64,000 nt of DNA from an uncultured Acetatifactor sp. (GCA_910584865.1 CAJUCE010000018.1:41500-105499), one strand, 5' to 3'; counted from the first letter of the stretch, positions 1 to 8,985 are shown. Notes: generated from the sequence alone by a model not told the origin. Numbers and translations are program-made.

Positions 1-1250
1 AAATATGCGGAAAATTCTGCCAGTTCGGCCTCCTTCAGCTTTCGCACGCCCCGCTGCGGATAGGCCTGCAGCGCCTTCTCTTCCAGATAGAAACTGTTTT
101 CGATCGTACCCTTGTCCGGATTCACGGTATTGCAGGCAATCCCGTAGATGGGCGGAAGGTAGCTTAAATATTTCTGGCTGATGGTGACGGCACCGGTATT
201 GACACAGGTATCCACAATGCCGCCGTTGGAGGCACAGATGCCCGCGCTGACCAGAGATTCCACATAGTCGCGCTCCATCTGCCCGATGTGGACATTTCCG
301 CTGTTCCGGCATTTGTATATACTGCCCCAGTTTGCGCCAACGATACCGCCCGCAAGCTCGATGCCCGTCACATCTCCCACATTGCGGGAGTCTTCAATGC
401 GCCCATCCTCCGACTGCCGTCCGGAAATGCCTCCTGCGGCAAAATCATGCACATAGAAGGTTTCCGAAATGGACTCCATCGTTACCGTACCCTCATTCAC
501 ACAGTTCCGGATAATGCCCTGGTTGGAACGGCAGATGCCGCCTGCAAACAGGGCGCTTTGGGTGGACGTATATTCGGGTGCTTCCGTATGATGGTCCCAT
601 CCCGCCTCCACCGTTCCCGTAAACTTACAGCCCGTCATCTGCCCGCAGTTGATTCCCACGATTCCCCCCGCATCCCATGCGCCTGTTACCTTTGCCTGCA
701 CCTCACAGTTCTCAATCACACCATGGTTGGCATAGCAGAGAGCGGATGCGGTGACCACGTCCGTATTTCCGCTCTCGCTCTCATAGACACAGTCCTCATA
801 AGTGGTCTGAAACAGGCTGTTCCGAATCGTAAGATCCGTCACTCTGGCGTCCTCCTCCAATACAGAAAAAAGAAACGCCAGCCAGTTCCCGTATGCCGTA
901 TAGTACCCCTCCAAAGCATGGCCGTTTCCGTCAAAATGCCCGTGGTAACTGGGAATGGCCCCGTAGCTGTTTTCAGGCGGCGTATCCGCCCAGTTCTCCC
1001 ACCCCTGGGTGTCATTTAAAATCAGATCGTTTGCCAGACGGACATTGGTATAGGGATCCCTGTCCCTGGAAACAAACCACCTGAAATCCTCCTTCGTAGA
1101 CAGCAGATAGTAACCGTCCGTATCCCGGGGCGGCGTCTGCGGGTATGCATTTTGCTCCTGATACACGTAAGCGGCAGCCAGGAGCACGCACATCAGGCAG
1201 AATACCGCGGCGGACTGCGCTATATTTTTTCCGGAAAGTCTCTCTTTCAT
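1..1250 (-). CDS. Secreted GLUG-repeat protein, C-terminus beyond window
   Basis: An open frame starts at the ATG at 1250, with GGAG eight bases upstream, and runs off the left edge, so only about 416 N-terminal residues are seen. A short basic start and a hydrophobic stretch (about residues 13-24) look like a signal peptide or signal anchor. From about residue 150 the protein shows repeated blocks of the type AGGIVG, AGGISG and GGIVGAN, each followed by an N-C or N-G-x-V strand. This is the pattern of GLUG repeats found in beta-helical surface proteins of gut Firmicutes. A cell-surface or adhesin-like role is inferred. The family motif is visible; the function is not known. Confidence 0.75.
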   Translation of the reverse strand, partial: MKERLSGKNIAQSAAVFCLMCVLLAAAYVYQEQNAYPQTPPRDTDGYYLLSTKEDFRWFVSRDRDPYTNVRLANDLILNDTQGWENWADTPPENSYGAIPSYHGHFDGNGHALEGYYTAYGNWLAFLFSVLEEDARVTDLTIRNSLFQTTYEDCVYESESGNTDVVTASALCYANHGVIENCEVQAKVTGAWDAGGIVGINCGQMTGCKFTGTVEAGWDHHTEAPEYTSTQSALFAGGICRSNQGIIRNCVNEGTVTMESISETFYVHDFAAGGISGRQSEDGRIEDSRNVGDVTGIELAGGIVGANWGSIYKCRNSGNVHIGQMERDYVESLVSAGICASNGGIVDTCVNTGAVTISQKYLSYLPPIYGIACNTVNPDKGTIENSFYLEEKALQAYPQRGVRKLKEAELAEFSAY

Positions 1251-1300
1251 GTAGGAATCTCCATTCCAATACTCCCTTTTCAGAAACGATTAGAAGTGAT

Positions 1301-1495
1301 CTATTGCTTTTTCGAATCATGAATGACTCTGACAATCGTAAATATACAATTTCCGATCATTCCTGCCCCAAAAATAATTGCAGAAATTATTATAACATCC
1401 GGGTTCATATCTCCAAATATCTCTATTGTTAATCGAATAAATGTAATCACTTCAACAATCAAAAAGATGATATTCAGCAAATTAACTTTACTCAC
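1301..1495 (-). CDS. Small two-helix membrane protein
   Basis: A 64-residue frame with a GTG start and AAGGAG eleven bases upstream. Two hydrophobic segments (about residues 6-24 and 34-56) are separated by a short polar turn and followed by a charged tail. I do not recognise a family. It follows the remnant at 1511-1783 closely and may have been its operon partner. It is AT-rich compared with the surrounding genes, which fits an acquired or decaying patch. Confidence 0.45.
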   Translation of the reverse strand: MSKVNLLNIIFLIVEVITFIRLTIEIFGDMNPDVIIISAIIFGAGMIGNCIFTIVRVIHDSKKQ

Positions 1496-1510
1496 TTATT
1501 TATTTTCTCC

Positions 1511-1783
1511 TTATGAATTCCCAAATTTGCAAAAATAGCTATCCATCATTATAATATATCTTTGCAACTCATTTTCCGATAAATACACATTTCCAAAAGG
1601 GACGTTAACAGCGAATTCTTTTGTATTATTTCGGTTAATCTCACAAATCTTTTTATATAATATGGAAAACCTTCCACAAAAAATGCTGATAGCCCGAAAT
1701 ATTGTAAGTTCCTCTTTCCCCGTTTCTTCAAGGAGGAATTCTTTACTCAATTCCTGACAATAGAATTCTATTGTATGTGTGCA
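1511..1783 (-). pseudogene. N-terminally truncated unknown gene next to a MITE fragment
   Basis: The open frame continues upstream of its only possible start (a TTG at 1750 without a properly spaced ribosome site) to a stop at 1784. The residues before the TTG read as ordinary protein sequence. The frame ends upstream exactly where a copy of a mobile repeat end (1776-1812) begins, so the 5' part of the gene was probably lost by insertion or rearrangement. About 80-90 residues remain. No family recognised. Confidence 0.4.
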
Positions 1784-1812
1784 TCATATTGCTGCGAAGC
1801 CGTGAACAGTAA
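1776..1812 (-). mobile_element. Fragment of the MITE found intact at 46682-46824
   Basis: Read on the minus strand from 1812, this stretch carries TTACTGTTCACGGCTTCGC, then AGCAAYATGATGCACACA. It matches the first about 46 bases of the element at 46682 apart from a 9-base deletion and the first base of the inverted end. After 1776 the similarity stops. It is a second, partial copy of the same repeat. Confidence 0.65.
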
Positions 1813-2205
1813 AAATGCTCTCGATAATTAAGGAATAGAGGCGAAAAACTTCTTGCGCATCACCCTCCCTTTCTTTCGTCTGGAGGGCTACTTGAACCCT
1901 CCGAAAACAAGAGGGTAAGAGCCGCCTTAGCTCTATGACTTTTCCGTATTGACAATATATACTGCACACCAATGAAATTTGCGGTAACCTACAACGAAAG
2001 ACCGCCAACCATATATGCACGTCTACGGTGGATTCGTAAATTCTGGCGGTCTTGAGTCTAACACAGATTCCGACTTCTGGCAAGAAATTTACCAAAAGCA
2101 GTCAATAAGTTCACAATTTCTTTATGACTGGTTCCCCCTCACTCCCGCCTTCTCTGATCGCGGCTTTGCTGCAGCTGTTTCCGCAAGACAAGTTACAGGT
2201 CTTTC
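1813..2205. other. Structured non-coding stretch, no convincing gene
   Basis: About 390 bases without a credible gene. It contains several inverted repeats: an AAGACCGCCA/TGGCGGTCTT pair about 37 bases apart around 2005-2062, a GGAGGG/CCCTCC hairpin near 1879-1900, and AGAGC/GCTCT near 1918-1933. A 103-codon minus-strand frame covers it but has no ribosome site, and its composition looks random. It may be remains of a mobile element or a decayed small-toxin locus; the sequence does not decide. Confidence 0.3.
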
Positions 2206-3636
2206 TCAGTAACCATACCTCTTCCTGTACTTTAAAAACATAAAAGCGGACAATGCAAGCGCCATCAGCTCCGCCGCAGGCGTGGCAAGCCAGATTCCGT
2301 TCACGCCCAAAAGAAGCGGGAGCACAATCATCGTAATCAGCATAAACACAAAGGACCTGGAAAATGCCAGAACAGCCGAAACCACCCCGTTGGATAGTGC
2401 CGTGAACATCCCACTGGCAAAAATATTAAATCCGATAAACAACAGCGCAACGGTACAGATCCTGTTTCCGGTTACCGCCAGGCCGTACACCGGATTGTCC
2501 GGGCGGGCAAAAACGGACACCAACGGCTTCGTCAGCAGGAAGGACACCGCGACGGTCACCAGGGAAATCCCCCCGATCACCCGCATGCTGACCGCAACCA
2601 GTTTTTTCAGCTTTTCATGGTTCTTTTCCCCATAATAATAGCTGAGCATGGGAGCCACGCCATAGGAATACCCTGTATACAGGGAGCTTGCAAACATCAG
2701 CACATACATGATAATGGTAACCGCGGCAACCCCGTCCTCCCCCACGTAATGCAGCATGGTCCAGTTGAACATCATGGTGATAATCCCGGTCACCAGGGCA
2801 GTGGCCATCTCCGAGCATCCGTTTGCGGCCGCATTTGCCAGAATCCTGAACCGGAATGCCGGTTTCCTGAAATGCAGAAGGCTCTTTTTCCGGCTGAAAA
2901 CGAACAGCCCCACCACCGCCGTCACGGAATAGCCAAGCCCCGTTGCAATGGCGGCGCCGCTGATCCCCATGCCCAATCCGGCGATAAACACATAGTCAAG
3001 CGCCATGTTCAGAATGCCGCCTGTCACGGAGCAGACCAGGGAAAGGGTGGCCTTCTCACTGGCAATCATGTAAAGCGTGAAATTATTCATCAGCAGAATC
3101 GGCACGGTAAACACCAGGTACCGGCTTAAATATTCCACACAGTACCCTTCCACCTCCGCGGAAAGGTTCATGCCGGCAAAAATATGCTCCATCGCCAGAT
3201 ACCCCGCCCCGCACATCACAATCCCCACAATGACATTCACTAAAATCAGGAAGGTAAAATCTTCCTTCGCTTCCTCCCTCTTTTGCTCCCCCATCTTTTT
3301 CATGATGACCGCGCTGCCTCCGGTGGCAAGCATGGTGGAGACCGCCGTGACGAGCTGAATGATGGGTGCCGTCAGATTGATGGCGGAAAGCGCATTTGTG
3401 CCGATCAGGTTGGACACAAACAGACCGTCAACCATGGTGTAAAAAGACATGAACACTGTCATCGCAATGGTTGGGACGGCAAATTTCAGGATATTTTTCA
3501 GTGTGACAGGCTTTTCATATACATTTGAGCCACTTGTATTTTTGTCGTGCACGTTTTTATCATTTGTTTTTTCGCTATTTACGTTTTCGCCGGTTACATT
3601 TTCGCTATTTACATTTTCGCCAGTTACATTTTTCAT
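2206..3636 (-). CDS. MATE family multidrug/drug-sodium antiporter
   Basis: A 476-residue protein with about twelve hydrophobic segments and typical MATE sequence, including AVPTIAMTVFMSFYTMVDGL at the start of the membrane domain. It exports cationic or other toxic compounds in exchange for sodium or protons. The start ATG has GGAGG eight bases upstream. The first about 42 residues are unusual for the family: eight tandem five-residue units of the NVTGE/NVNSE type before the core. The gene is divergent from a MerR regulator and its promoter has the MerR signature (see 3681-3711), so induction by a drug-like ligand is inferred. Confidence 0.9.
   Translation of the reverse strand: MKNVTGENVNSENVTGENVNSEKTNDKNVHDKNTSGSNVYEKPVTLKNILKFAVPTIAMTVFMSFYTMVDGLFVSNLIGTNALSAINLTAPIIQLVTAVSTMLATGGSAVIMKKMGEQKREEAKEDFTFLILVNVIVGIVMCGAGYLAMEHIFAGMNLSAEVEGYCVEYLSRYLVFTVPILLMNNFTLYMIASEKATLSLVCSVTGGILNMALDYVFIAGLGMGISGAAIATGLGYSVTAVVGLFVFSRKKSLLHFRKPAFRFRILANAAANGCSEMATALVTGIITMMFNWTMLHYVGEDGVAAVTIIMYVLMFASSLYTGYSYGVAPMLSYYYGEKNHEKLKKLVAVSMRVIGGISLVTVAVSFLLTKPLVSVFARPDNPVYGLAVTGNRICTVALLFIGFNIFASGMFTALSNGVVSAVLAFSRSFVFMLITMIVLPLLLGVNGIWLATPAAELMALALSAFMFLKYRKRYGY
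3511..3630 (-). repeat. 15-nt in-frame tandem array in MATE N-terminus
   Basis: Eight consecutive 15-base units following the ATG-AAA of the MATE gene. The first four are nearly identical (AAT GTA AMY RGC GAA) and the later ones are degenerate. They encode the pentapeptide series N-V-x-x-E/K. Confidence 0.85.
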
Positions 3637-3680
3637 AGGTTTTTCCTCCGTTGACCTTGTTTTTATTTCCGGTGTAGGGT

Positions 3681-3711
3681 ATTATAAACTATACAGTAAC
3701 TGTACAGTCAA
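3681..3711 (-). promoter_or_regulatory. MerR-type promoter of the MATE pump gene
   Basis: On the minus strand TTGACT (3706-3711) and TATAAT (3681-3686) are separated by 19 bases, two more than optimal. A 21-bp near-perfect palindrome (3688-3708; arms ACTATACAGT and ACTGTACAGT around one central base, with one mismatched pair) fills the spacer. This is the architecture used by MerR-family activators, which untwist an over-long spacer. Transcription would start about 38 bases before the MATE start codon. Confidence 0.85.
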
Positions 3712-3768
3712 TACACGATCAGAAATTCTTAGAAATTGGGTGCAGATATTTTGGGAAGAGAGGTGACC

Positions 3769-4587
3769 ATGAGTAAAAAAGACAAGCTCCTGACCATCGG
3801 CCAGTTTGCGGCCATGCACGGCATCAACAAGAAGACGCTTATGTGGTATGATGAGATTGGACTGTTTAAGCCTGCTTTCATCAACCCCGAAAACGGATAC
3901 CGCTGCTATAATTACCACCAAAGCCCTGTCTTGGAAACCATCCTGCTGCTGCGGGAACTGGATGTGTCCGTCAGCGAAATACAGGATTTCATGAAAAATC
4001 GGTCCGCAGGCAGCATGAAATGCCTTCTGGAAGAAAAAATAACAGACCTTGACGCACAAATTACCCACCTGCAGGCAGTCCGGGCGACTCTATGTAACCA
4101 TCACCGGAATATGGAGACCCTGCTGTCCATGGATCTGTCCGAGATCAGCATTGTGGAAAAAGAGGAACGCTGCCTGGTCACTGTGGACGTGGACAGAAAT
4201 ACCTCCTTTGAACAGGAAGTGGAGCTGATCACCGCCGAGACCGAGAAATACCGGCTTGGCCGTCTCCACAAGGCCTCCTATGGCTCCATGCTCCCCGTTG
4301 CTGACCTGCTGAACGGCAGCTTTGACAATTACTCCAGGCTTTTTATTGAGATTCCTTTTCTCCCATACCAGGCCGGGCTGCATATCACGCCGAAGGGCAA
4401 ATACCTGAGAGCCTTCCATAAAGGGGATTGGAGCGGCATTCCCAATCGGTATCGGGAAATCCTGGCCTATGCAGGGGAACATGGACTGACGCTCAACGGA
4501 TATTCCTATGAAATGGGTATTAACGAAAATGTGATTGACAGGATTGAAGATTACATCGTTCAGATTGAAATTCCGGTTACCGGATAG
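3769..4587 (+). CDS. MerR family transcriptional activator with GyrI-like ligand domain
   Basis: A 272-residue regulator. Residues about 6-75 form a MerR winged helix (LLTIGQFAAMHGINKKTLMW, then a YDEIGLFKP motif and GYRCYNY), followed by a coiled coil (about 80-120) and a C-terminal domain resembling the GyrI/BmrR ligand-binding fold. The ATG at 3769 was preferred over an upstream TTG because GAGAGG lies just ahead of it. It is divergent from the MATE gene, whose promoter carries a MerR-type operator. By analogy to BmrR it probably senses a pump substrate and activates the pump; the ligand is unknown. Confidence 0.88.
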   Translation: MSKKDKLLTIGQFAAMHGINKKTLMWYDEIGLFKPAFINPENGYRCYNYHQSPVLETILLLRELDVSVSEIQDFMKNRSAGSMKCLLEEKITDLDAQITHLQAVRATLCNHHRNMETLLSMDLSEISIVEKEERCLVTVDVDRNTSFEQEVELITAETEKYRLGRLHKASYGSMLPVADLLNGSFDNYSRLFIEIPFLPYQAGLHITPKGKYLRAFHKGDWSGIPNRYREILAYAGEHGLTLNGYSYEMGINENVIDRIEDYIVQIEIPVTG

Positions 4588-4686
4588 GCGCGGACTGGAC
4601 TGCCCTCATCCTCCGTAAGGCGCGGCCGCCGCGCCGGCCGGAACTGATACTCACGGCCGAACGCATTCCGCACCTAAATATTTCTC

Positions 4687-6345
4687 TCAATTTGTGCTTA
4701 CTTCCGTAGCGAAAATTTTGCTGCAAAATTCCGAATACTCATCATAAGAAACGACAGCGCCATTCAGTGTATATTTCGTTTCAGACTCAGCATTATCGGG
4801 GTCAGTGAGTTCCTCGCCGAAGTTTATTTCCGCCGCCAGATTATCGGCTCCTTCATACTTTTCCATATGGTAGGCTTCATATCCTGCGTTCATGCTGTTG
4901 CTATACAGAATCCATACAGCCCCATTATAATAGACATAGGAAAGGCTGAGCGCATTGCCCTCTCCTGCGGCAAATTCATATACCTTGTTGTCACGGGCAT
5001 CAAAGTATATTCCGCCGTAAGGACCGCAGATAATCAGTTCATTTTCACCATCATTGTCGAGATCGGCTTTCTCGCCAACCGAATAGGAGTCCCATTCCCC
5101 AGTGTCCATATTTAAGTCAGTAATATAAAATGCCGATGCCGGATCTTCTGAATTAGCCGCGCTTATGGAACCGTCGATAAATAAATCCAACAGCTCATCC
5201 GCCGTCCTTTCCGAATCCGCATTCTCTGCTTTCTTTGCGGCATGATATAAAAATTCAGCCTCTTCAAACGCAGATTTTCCGTAATATACATCTATGCCGT
5301 CGGCGTCATATTCCAGAATATAATACCCAAAGACAGCCTCCCCATCGGAAAATACCTGTTCAGGATACTTTATATAAATTCTGTCTTCTTCCATATTTTC
5401 TATATTCGATGAATCAGCCAAAAAACGATAGGAAGATTCTGAATCATAATCGGAAATGTCATAGCCATGGGATGTCTTTTGAATCGTTAATCTGCCCGTT
5501 CCATTATCCGATACATAATCATATTCTCCTACGAGGCTTTCCAACGTATCTTCTTTACCGGTTGCGGAATGCCCCTCGTCCTTATGATAGGCGTTATATA
5601 CCATGTCCATTTGCTCATTCCTTACACGGACGCCGTCTGAATAGCCTACAGCCGACATTTCCGATAACCCGTATTTTTCTGCTATGCGATTCAATTCTTC
5701 GCTGTCCACTTCCAAATCATTTACATAAAACCTGCTTTCATCACTGTCAAATTGCGTAATGCTCTGTGTCACATCCTTACAGACAGCTTTTCCGTTTTCC
5801 ATTGCATAATAAAAAACCTGGGTGGAAGTCTGCGATTCTGTTACAGATTCATTTTCCGCAACAAAAATATTTCCCTTTTCCTTATATGCAAACCCGCCAT
5901 ATTGTCCAAAAAAATCGCTGCCCTCCGCCACAACCTGAACTGCTTCCCCGTTCTTAATTGTGAACAGATAACCGCCGTCTGCCTGGGATTCACCGAAGAA
6001 AACAACCATTTCCCTCGTGCTGTCATCATCTAAATCAATAAAGGAAACGGCAAAATCCGTTTTTCCCTCCGATAAATAATTCTGAAGTACATTTACATAA
6101 AGTTCAATAGCCTTATCTTGGCTGCCGCTCTCTATTGCCATTGTCTCCGGCTGACTTATTTCACCCTGCTGCTTAGACAAATCATCTGTCACAGTTTCTT
6201 GATCGGCCTCAGCAGATTCCTGATCTGTCTGCACATTCTGTGCAGCGCTTTCCGGCGCTTCCGGCTGATTACTACAGGCAGTCAATGACACAACAGCCAA
6301 GATACCTGTCAGGCCAACAACCTTCTTCATATTTGTTAAAGACAT
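4687..6345 (-). CDS. Surface lipoprotein with acidic calcium-loop-like repeats
   Basis: A 552-residue protein. The start at 6345 is chosen because GGAGGAGAAG lies directly upstream and a lipoprotein signal follows (MKKVVGLTGILAVVSLTAC, cysteine at about residue 23). A Glu/Gln/Ser-rich linker covers about residues 25-70. The mature part has two regions of the D-x-D-x-D type (DLDDDSTRE and DLDNDGENEL), as in FG-GAP or VCBS-like proteins. Role unknown; anchored to the outer face of the membrane. It lies convergent with the MerR gene, with no obvious partner. Confidence 0.75.
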   Translation of the reverse strand: MSLTNMKKVVGLTGILAVVSLTACSNQPEAPESAAQNVQTDQESAEADQETVTDDLSKQQGEISQPETMAIESGSQDKAIELYVNVLQNYLSEGKTDFAVSFIDLDDDSTREMVVFFGESQADGGYLFTIKNGEAVQVVAEGSDFFGQYGGFAYKEKGNIFVAENESVTESQTSTQVFYYAMENGKAVCKDVTQSITQFDSDESRFYVNDLEVDSEELNRIAEKYGLSEMSAVGYSDGVRVRNEQMDMVYNAYHKDEGHSATGKEDTLESLVGEYDYVSDNGTGRLTIQKTSHGYDISDYDSESSYRFLADSSNIENMEEDRIYIKYPEQVFSDGEAVFGYYILEYDADGIDVYYGKSAFEEAEFLYHAAKKAENADSERTADELLDLFIDGSISAANSEDPASAFYITDLNMDTGEWDSYSVGEKADLDNDGENELIICGPYGGIYFDARDNKVYEFAAGEGNALSLSYVYYNGAVWILYSNSMNAGYEAYHMEKYEGADNLAAEINFGEELTDPDNAESETKYTLNGAVVSYDEYSEFCSKIFATEVSTN

Positions 6346-6661
6346 TTTACTTCTCCTCCATTTTTCGCAGACAATCCTTCTATCTGCGTTCTCTTTCCTT
6401 TTTGGGCATTTCCGGCTCAAACATCCGGTACACCGTTGCATGAATTCCCGGGAATCAGTGCCTGATGTCCGTGCCAGGACAAGGCGGCGGAAGGTGACGC
6501 GGCGGACACGCCTGCCGATGACTGCTCAGTACCGGAACGGACAACGAATGCGCATTACGCAAGATTCCTGCAATGGAGTAACGCTTATTTTATATCACAG
6601 TGTAAAAGACAATAAAATACTTCCTGCGTAAACAACACTTTTTCTGCACAAATGACACAAT
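6346..6661. other. Intergenic region upstream of the lipoprotein gene
   Basis: About 316 bases. Apart from the ribosome site of the lipoprotein gene I see no gene. The part at 6440-6560 is GC-rich and the rest AT-rich. A weak promoter-like pair on the minus strand around 6590-6620 (TATAAA) could serve the lipoprotein gene, but it is not convincing. Confidence 0.3.
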
Positions 6662-7378
6662 TTAATCATCGAACAACATTCTCCATCTAAAAAATGCTTT
6701 CTTAAATTCCCTGCCATGGGTTCTGCCGATTGCTATCTCCACCCCGTTGCAGAGCATAATCTCACGGCTGTTTACCCTTTCAATATATTTTAGATTGACG
6801 ATATAGGACCGCTGTACCTGAAAAAAGCCGAAAGGCGACAGGCTCTGCGCCGCTTCCGATATCAGCCCTTCACAAAAATGCTCCCTGCCGTCAAGCATGA
6901 GATATCTTAATTTTCTTCCGCTGGTCTCAACAAGCAGAAGCCCGCTTAAGTTTATCTTTATCTGGATCCCTGCGGTATCCTTGCAATATATGATTCTCTC
7001 CTGAATCTTTGTCCGAAAGAAAGCCCCAAGCGCCTCCCCGATTTCCTCCGGGTATTTCTTGTCAATGTATCTGAAGGCGTTAACTTTGTAGCCCTGCCTG
7101 GCCATTTCCGTATGTGAGGTTAAAAAGCATACCCTGCACCGGCTCCCGGATTCCTGCAGTTTCTCAGCTATCTTAAAACCGTCTTCGCCGTCTTCTTCGC
7201 CGTCTGCAAGTTCAATGTCCAGAAACAGCAAGTCCGCCTCCGGACTTTCCATAAAATCTCTTCCGCTGCCATATGCATTGACCTGGACAGAAAATTTTTT
7301 GTCCCTGCAATATTTTTCTACGATATCTCTTATTTTATCTCTCCATACTGCCTCATCTTCCACAATCCCTATTCTCAT
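6662..7378 (-). CDS. LytTR-family response regulator
   Basis: A 238-residue two-component regulator. The receiver domain (about 1-120) has the acidic pair E7/D8 and the phospho-acceptor D54 in LLFLDIELADG. The C-terminal LytTR DNA-binding domain (about 135-235) has FFQVQRSYIVNLKYIERV and a C-terminal basic patch. An acidic run (ADGEEDGEDG) sits just after the phosphorylation site. Its start overlaps the kinase stop by four bases (ATGA), so the two are translationally coupled. Members of this class (AgrA, VirR, LytR) control toxins, bacteriocins or surface genes; the target here is unknown. Confidence 0.9.
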   Translation of the reverse strand: MRIGIVEDEAVWRDKIRDIVEKYCRDKKFSVQVNAYGSGRDFMESPEADLLFLDIELADGEEDGEDGFKIAEKLQESGSRCRVCFLTSHTEMARQGYKVNAFRYIDKKYPEEIGEALGAFFRTKIQERIIYCKDTAGIQIKINLSGLLLVETSGRKLRYLMLDGREHFCEGLISEAAQSLSPFGFFQVQRSYIVNLKYIERVNSREIMLCNGVEIAIGRTHGREFKKAFFRWRMLFDD

Positions 7379-8985
7379 ATCCCGTTCTCCTCCTGGGCTA
7401 TAGTCCCTGGAACTGCAAGCCCCGGAGTTCCAGTATCTGGGCCTTCAGTCTTCGGGGGTACAATCTCCGAAATTTCAGTCTCTGGGATTTCACTCCCCGG
7501 GACTTCAGTCTTCGGTATTACACTTTCAGGGATTCCACTCCCCAGGACTTCAGTCTCCAAGATTACACTTTCAGGTCTTCCAGTCCCCAAGACTTCAGTC
7601 TCCAAGATTTCAATTTCAAGGCTTTCACTCCCCGAGACTTCAGTCTTCGGTATTACACTTTCAGGGATTTCACTCCCCGAGACTTCAGTCTCCGAGATTT
7701 CAATCCTTGGGATCGAAATGCTGACTTGAAACATTGCCGTTCCGTCTTCCGCTGCAGACTCCATATAATATTCCCCGTGATATTTACGGACTGTCGCGGC
7801 AATATTTTTCAGGCCGAATCCATGGTTCGCCGCATCTGCTTTCAATGTCCCGTGGAACCCTTTTCGGCTGTTCATTTCTTCAGCCACACTGTTGCTGACG
7901 ACAATGAAAATTTCTTTCCTATGCTCTGTCAGCTCAACCCGGATTTTGGGAACGGCCGTCCGCACTGCCGCTTCCATGGCATTCTGCAGTATATTTCCCA
8001 TCAGTGTCGTGATGTCAAACATTTCAAGGCCTGTTTTCCCGGACAGCTTCCCTGTTACGGTGAAATCTACCTTTTCCTTTTCCGCCAGGTAGAAATAGTA
8101 ATTCAGGATAACATCAAGCATATCGTCTCCCGTGTGGATTTTCAGCTCAAACTCGTCCTGTATGTTCCAAATGGTATCTATGTACTCCCTGACTTCTTCC
8201 GTCTTTTTCTGACTGGCCAGTTCCCTGAGAACGCCCACATGATTCACCAGGTCATGCCTGAAACGCCGCACGGCTTCCGACTGCCGCAGCTGATAATCGT
8301 ACTGCTGCTTCTGCATCTGCATAAAAAGCCGCAGTTCCCCGTTCTGTCTGTCCGACAGTATATTTCTAATGGCGAGGCCAAGCGTCAGAAAAATGGAATA
8401 AACCGCCCCCACTATGCTGATAAAAAACACCGCATAGCCATCTAAGCCATACCTTGCATGATTTTCGTCAAAAAAATAAAAAACATAATTATAGAACATC
8501 TGGAAAATACTGCCCTGGATTAACAGCGCAAGCTTATACTTCAGCTTTATATCGCATAAGTAAGCGTCATTTTTCCGAAAGAGCCGCAGATATACCAGAA
8601 GATACACCAGAAAAGAAATCAGATAGGCAGGCTCCATCCACCATGTGATATCCGCTCCGCCGACTCCCCCGCCTATTAAAACAACCTGTATCAGCATCAC
8701 GCTGAACGTATCGATGATTCCCGTGAAATACATAAGGGCGGCGCTTAATATAAACAGATGCCGCAGCCTGTCTTCAAAAAACAGACATATGGACAGCACG
8801 CTCCAAAGCAGATAGACAAGAGGAGAGTTTGTATCAAAATATGCATTGTAAACCCCGCCGGAAATCATGGCCAGAACCGACGCACCAATCAAAAGTTTGC
8901 TTTTTCTTGGATATAACCTGAATCCGAAATGAATGATAAACAGGTATATAAAATAATTTGCTATATTGTCCACAATATAAATCAT
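7375..8985 (-). CDS. GHKL sensor histidine kinase with repetitive C-terminal tail
   Basis: A 536-residue membrane kinase. The N-terminal half holds about six or seven hydrophobic segments (residues 1-205). A cytoplasmic kinase core follows, with the H-box (FRHDLVNHVGVL), an N-box (MGNILQNAMEAA) and a G-box (HGFGLKNI), as in AgrC-like GHKL kinases. After the normal kinase end (about residue 427) comes a tail of about 110 residues made of twenty five-residue units such as ETEVS, GSEIP and ESVIP, which I do not know from this family. It pairs with the LytTR regulator downstream. No agrB/agrD-like peptide genes are next to it, so the signal is unknown. Confidence 0.88.
   Translation of the reverse strand: MIYIVDNIANYFIYLFIIHFGFRLYPRKSKLLIGASVLAMISGGVYNAYFDTNSPLVYLLWSVLSICLFFEDRLRHLFILSAALMYFTGIIDTFSVMLIQVVLIGGGVGGADITWWMEPAYLISFLVYLLVYLRLFRKNDAYLCDIKLKYKLALLIQGSIFQMFYNYVFYFFDENHARYGLDGYAVFFISIVGAVYSIFLTLGLAIRNILSDRQNGELRLFMQMQKQQYDYQLRQSEAVRRFRHDLVNHVGVLRELASQKKTEEVREYIDTIWNIQDEFELKIHTGDDMLDVILNYYFYLAEKEKVDFTVTGKLSGKTGLEMFDITTLMGNILQNAMEAAVRTAVPKIRVELTEHRKEIFIVVSNSVAEEMNSRKGFHGTLKADAANHGFGLKNIAATVRKYHGEYYMESAAEDGTAMFQVSISIPRIEISETEVSGSEIPESVIPKTEVSGSESLEIEILETEVLGTGRPESVILETEVLGSGIPESVIPKTEVPGSEIPETEISEIVPPKTEGPDTGTPGLAVPGTIAQEENGI
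7402..7701 (-). repeat. 15-nt in-frame tandem array in histidine-kinase tail
   Basis: Twenty consecutive 15-base units (300 bases) in the kinase coding strand. Typical units are GAAGTCTCGGGGAGT, GTAATACCGAAGACT and GAAATCTTGGAGACT. Higher-order copies of several units are also visible. The reading frame is kept throughout. Confidence 0.9.

Noticed and set aside
1784..2095. 103-codon minus-strand frame upstream of the truncated gene
   Set aside because: It crosses the MITE fragment and several hairpins, lacks a ribosome site and shows no domain.
7375..8985. Complete agr-type quorum sensing locus
   Set aside because: Kinase and regulator are of the right families, but no agrB protease or signal peptide gene lies on either side.
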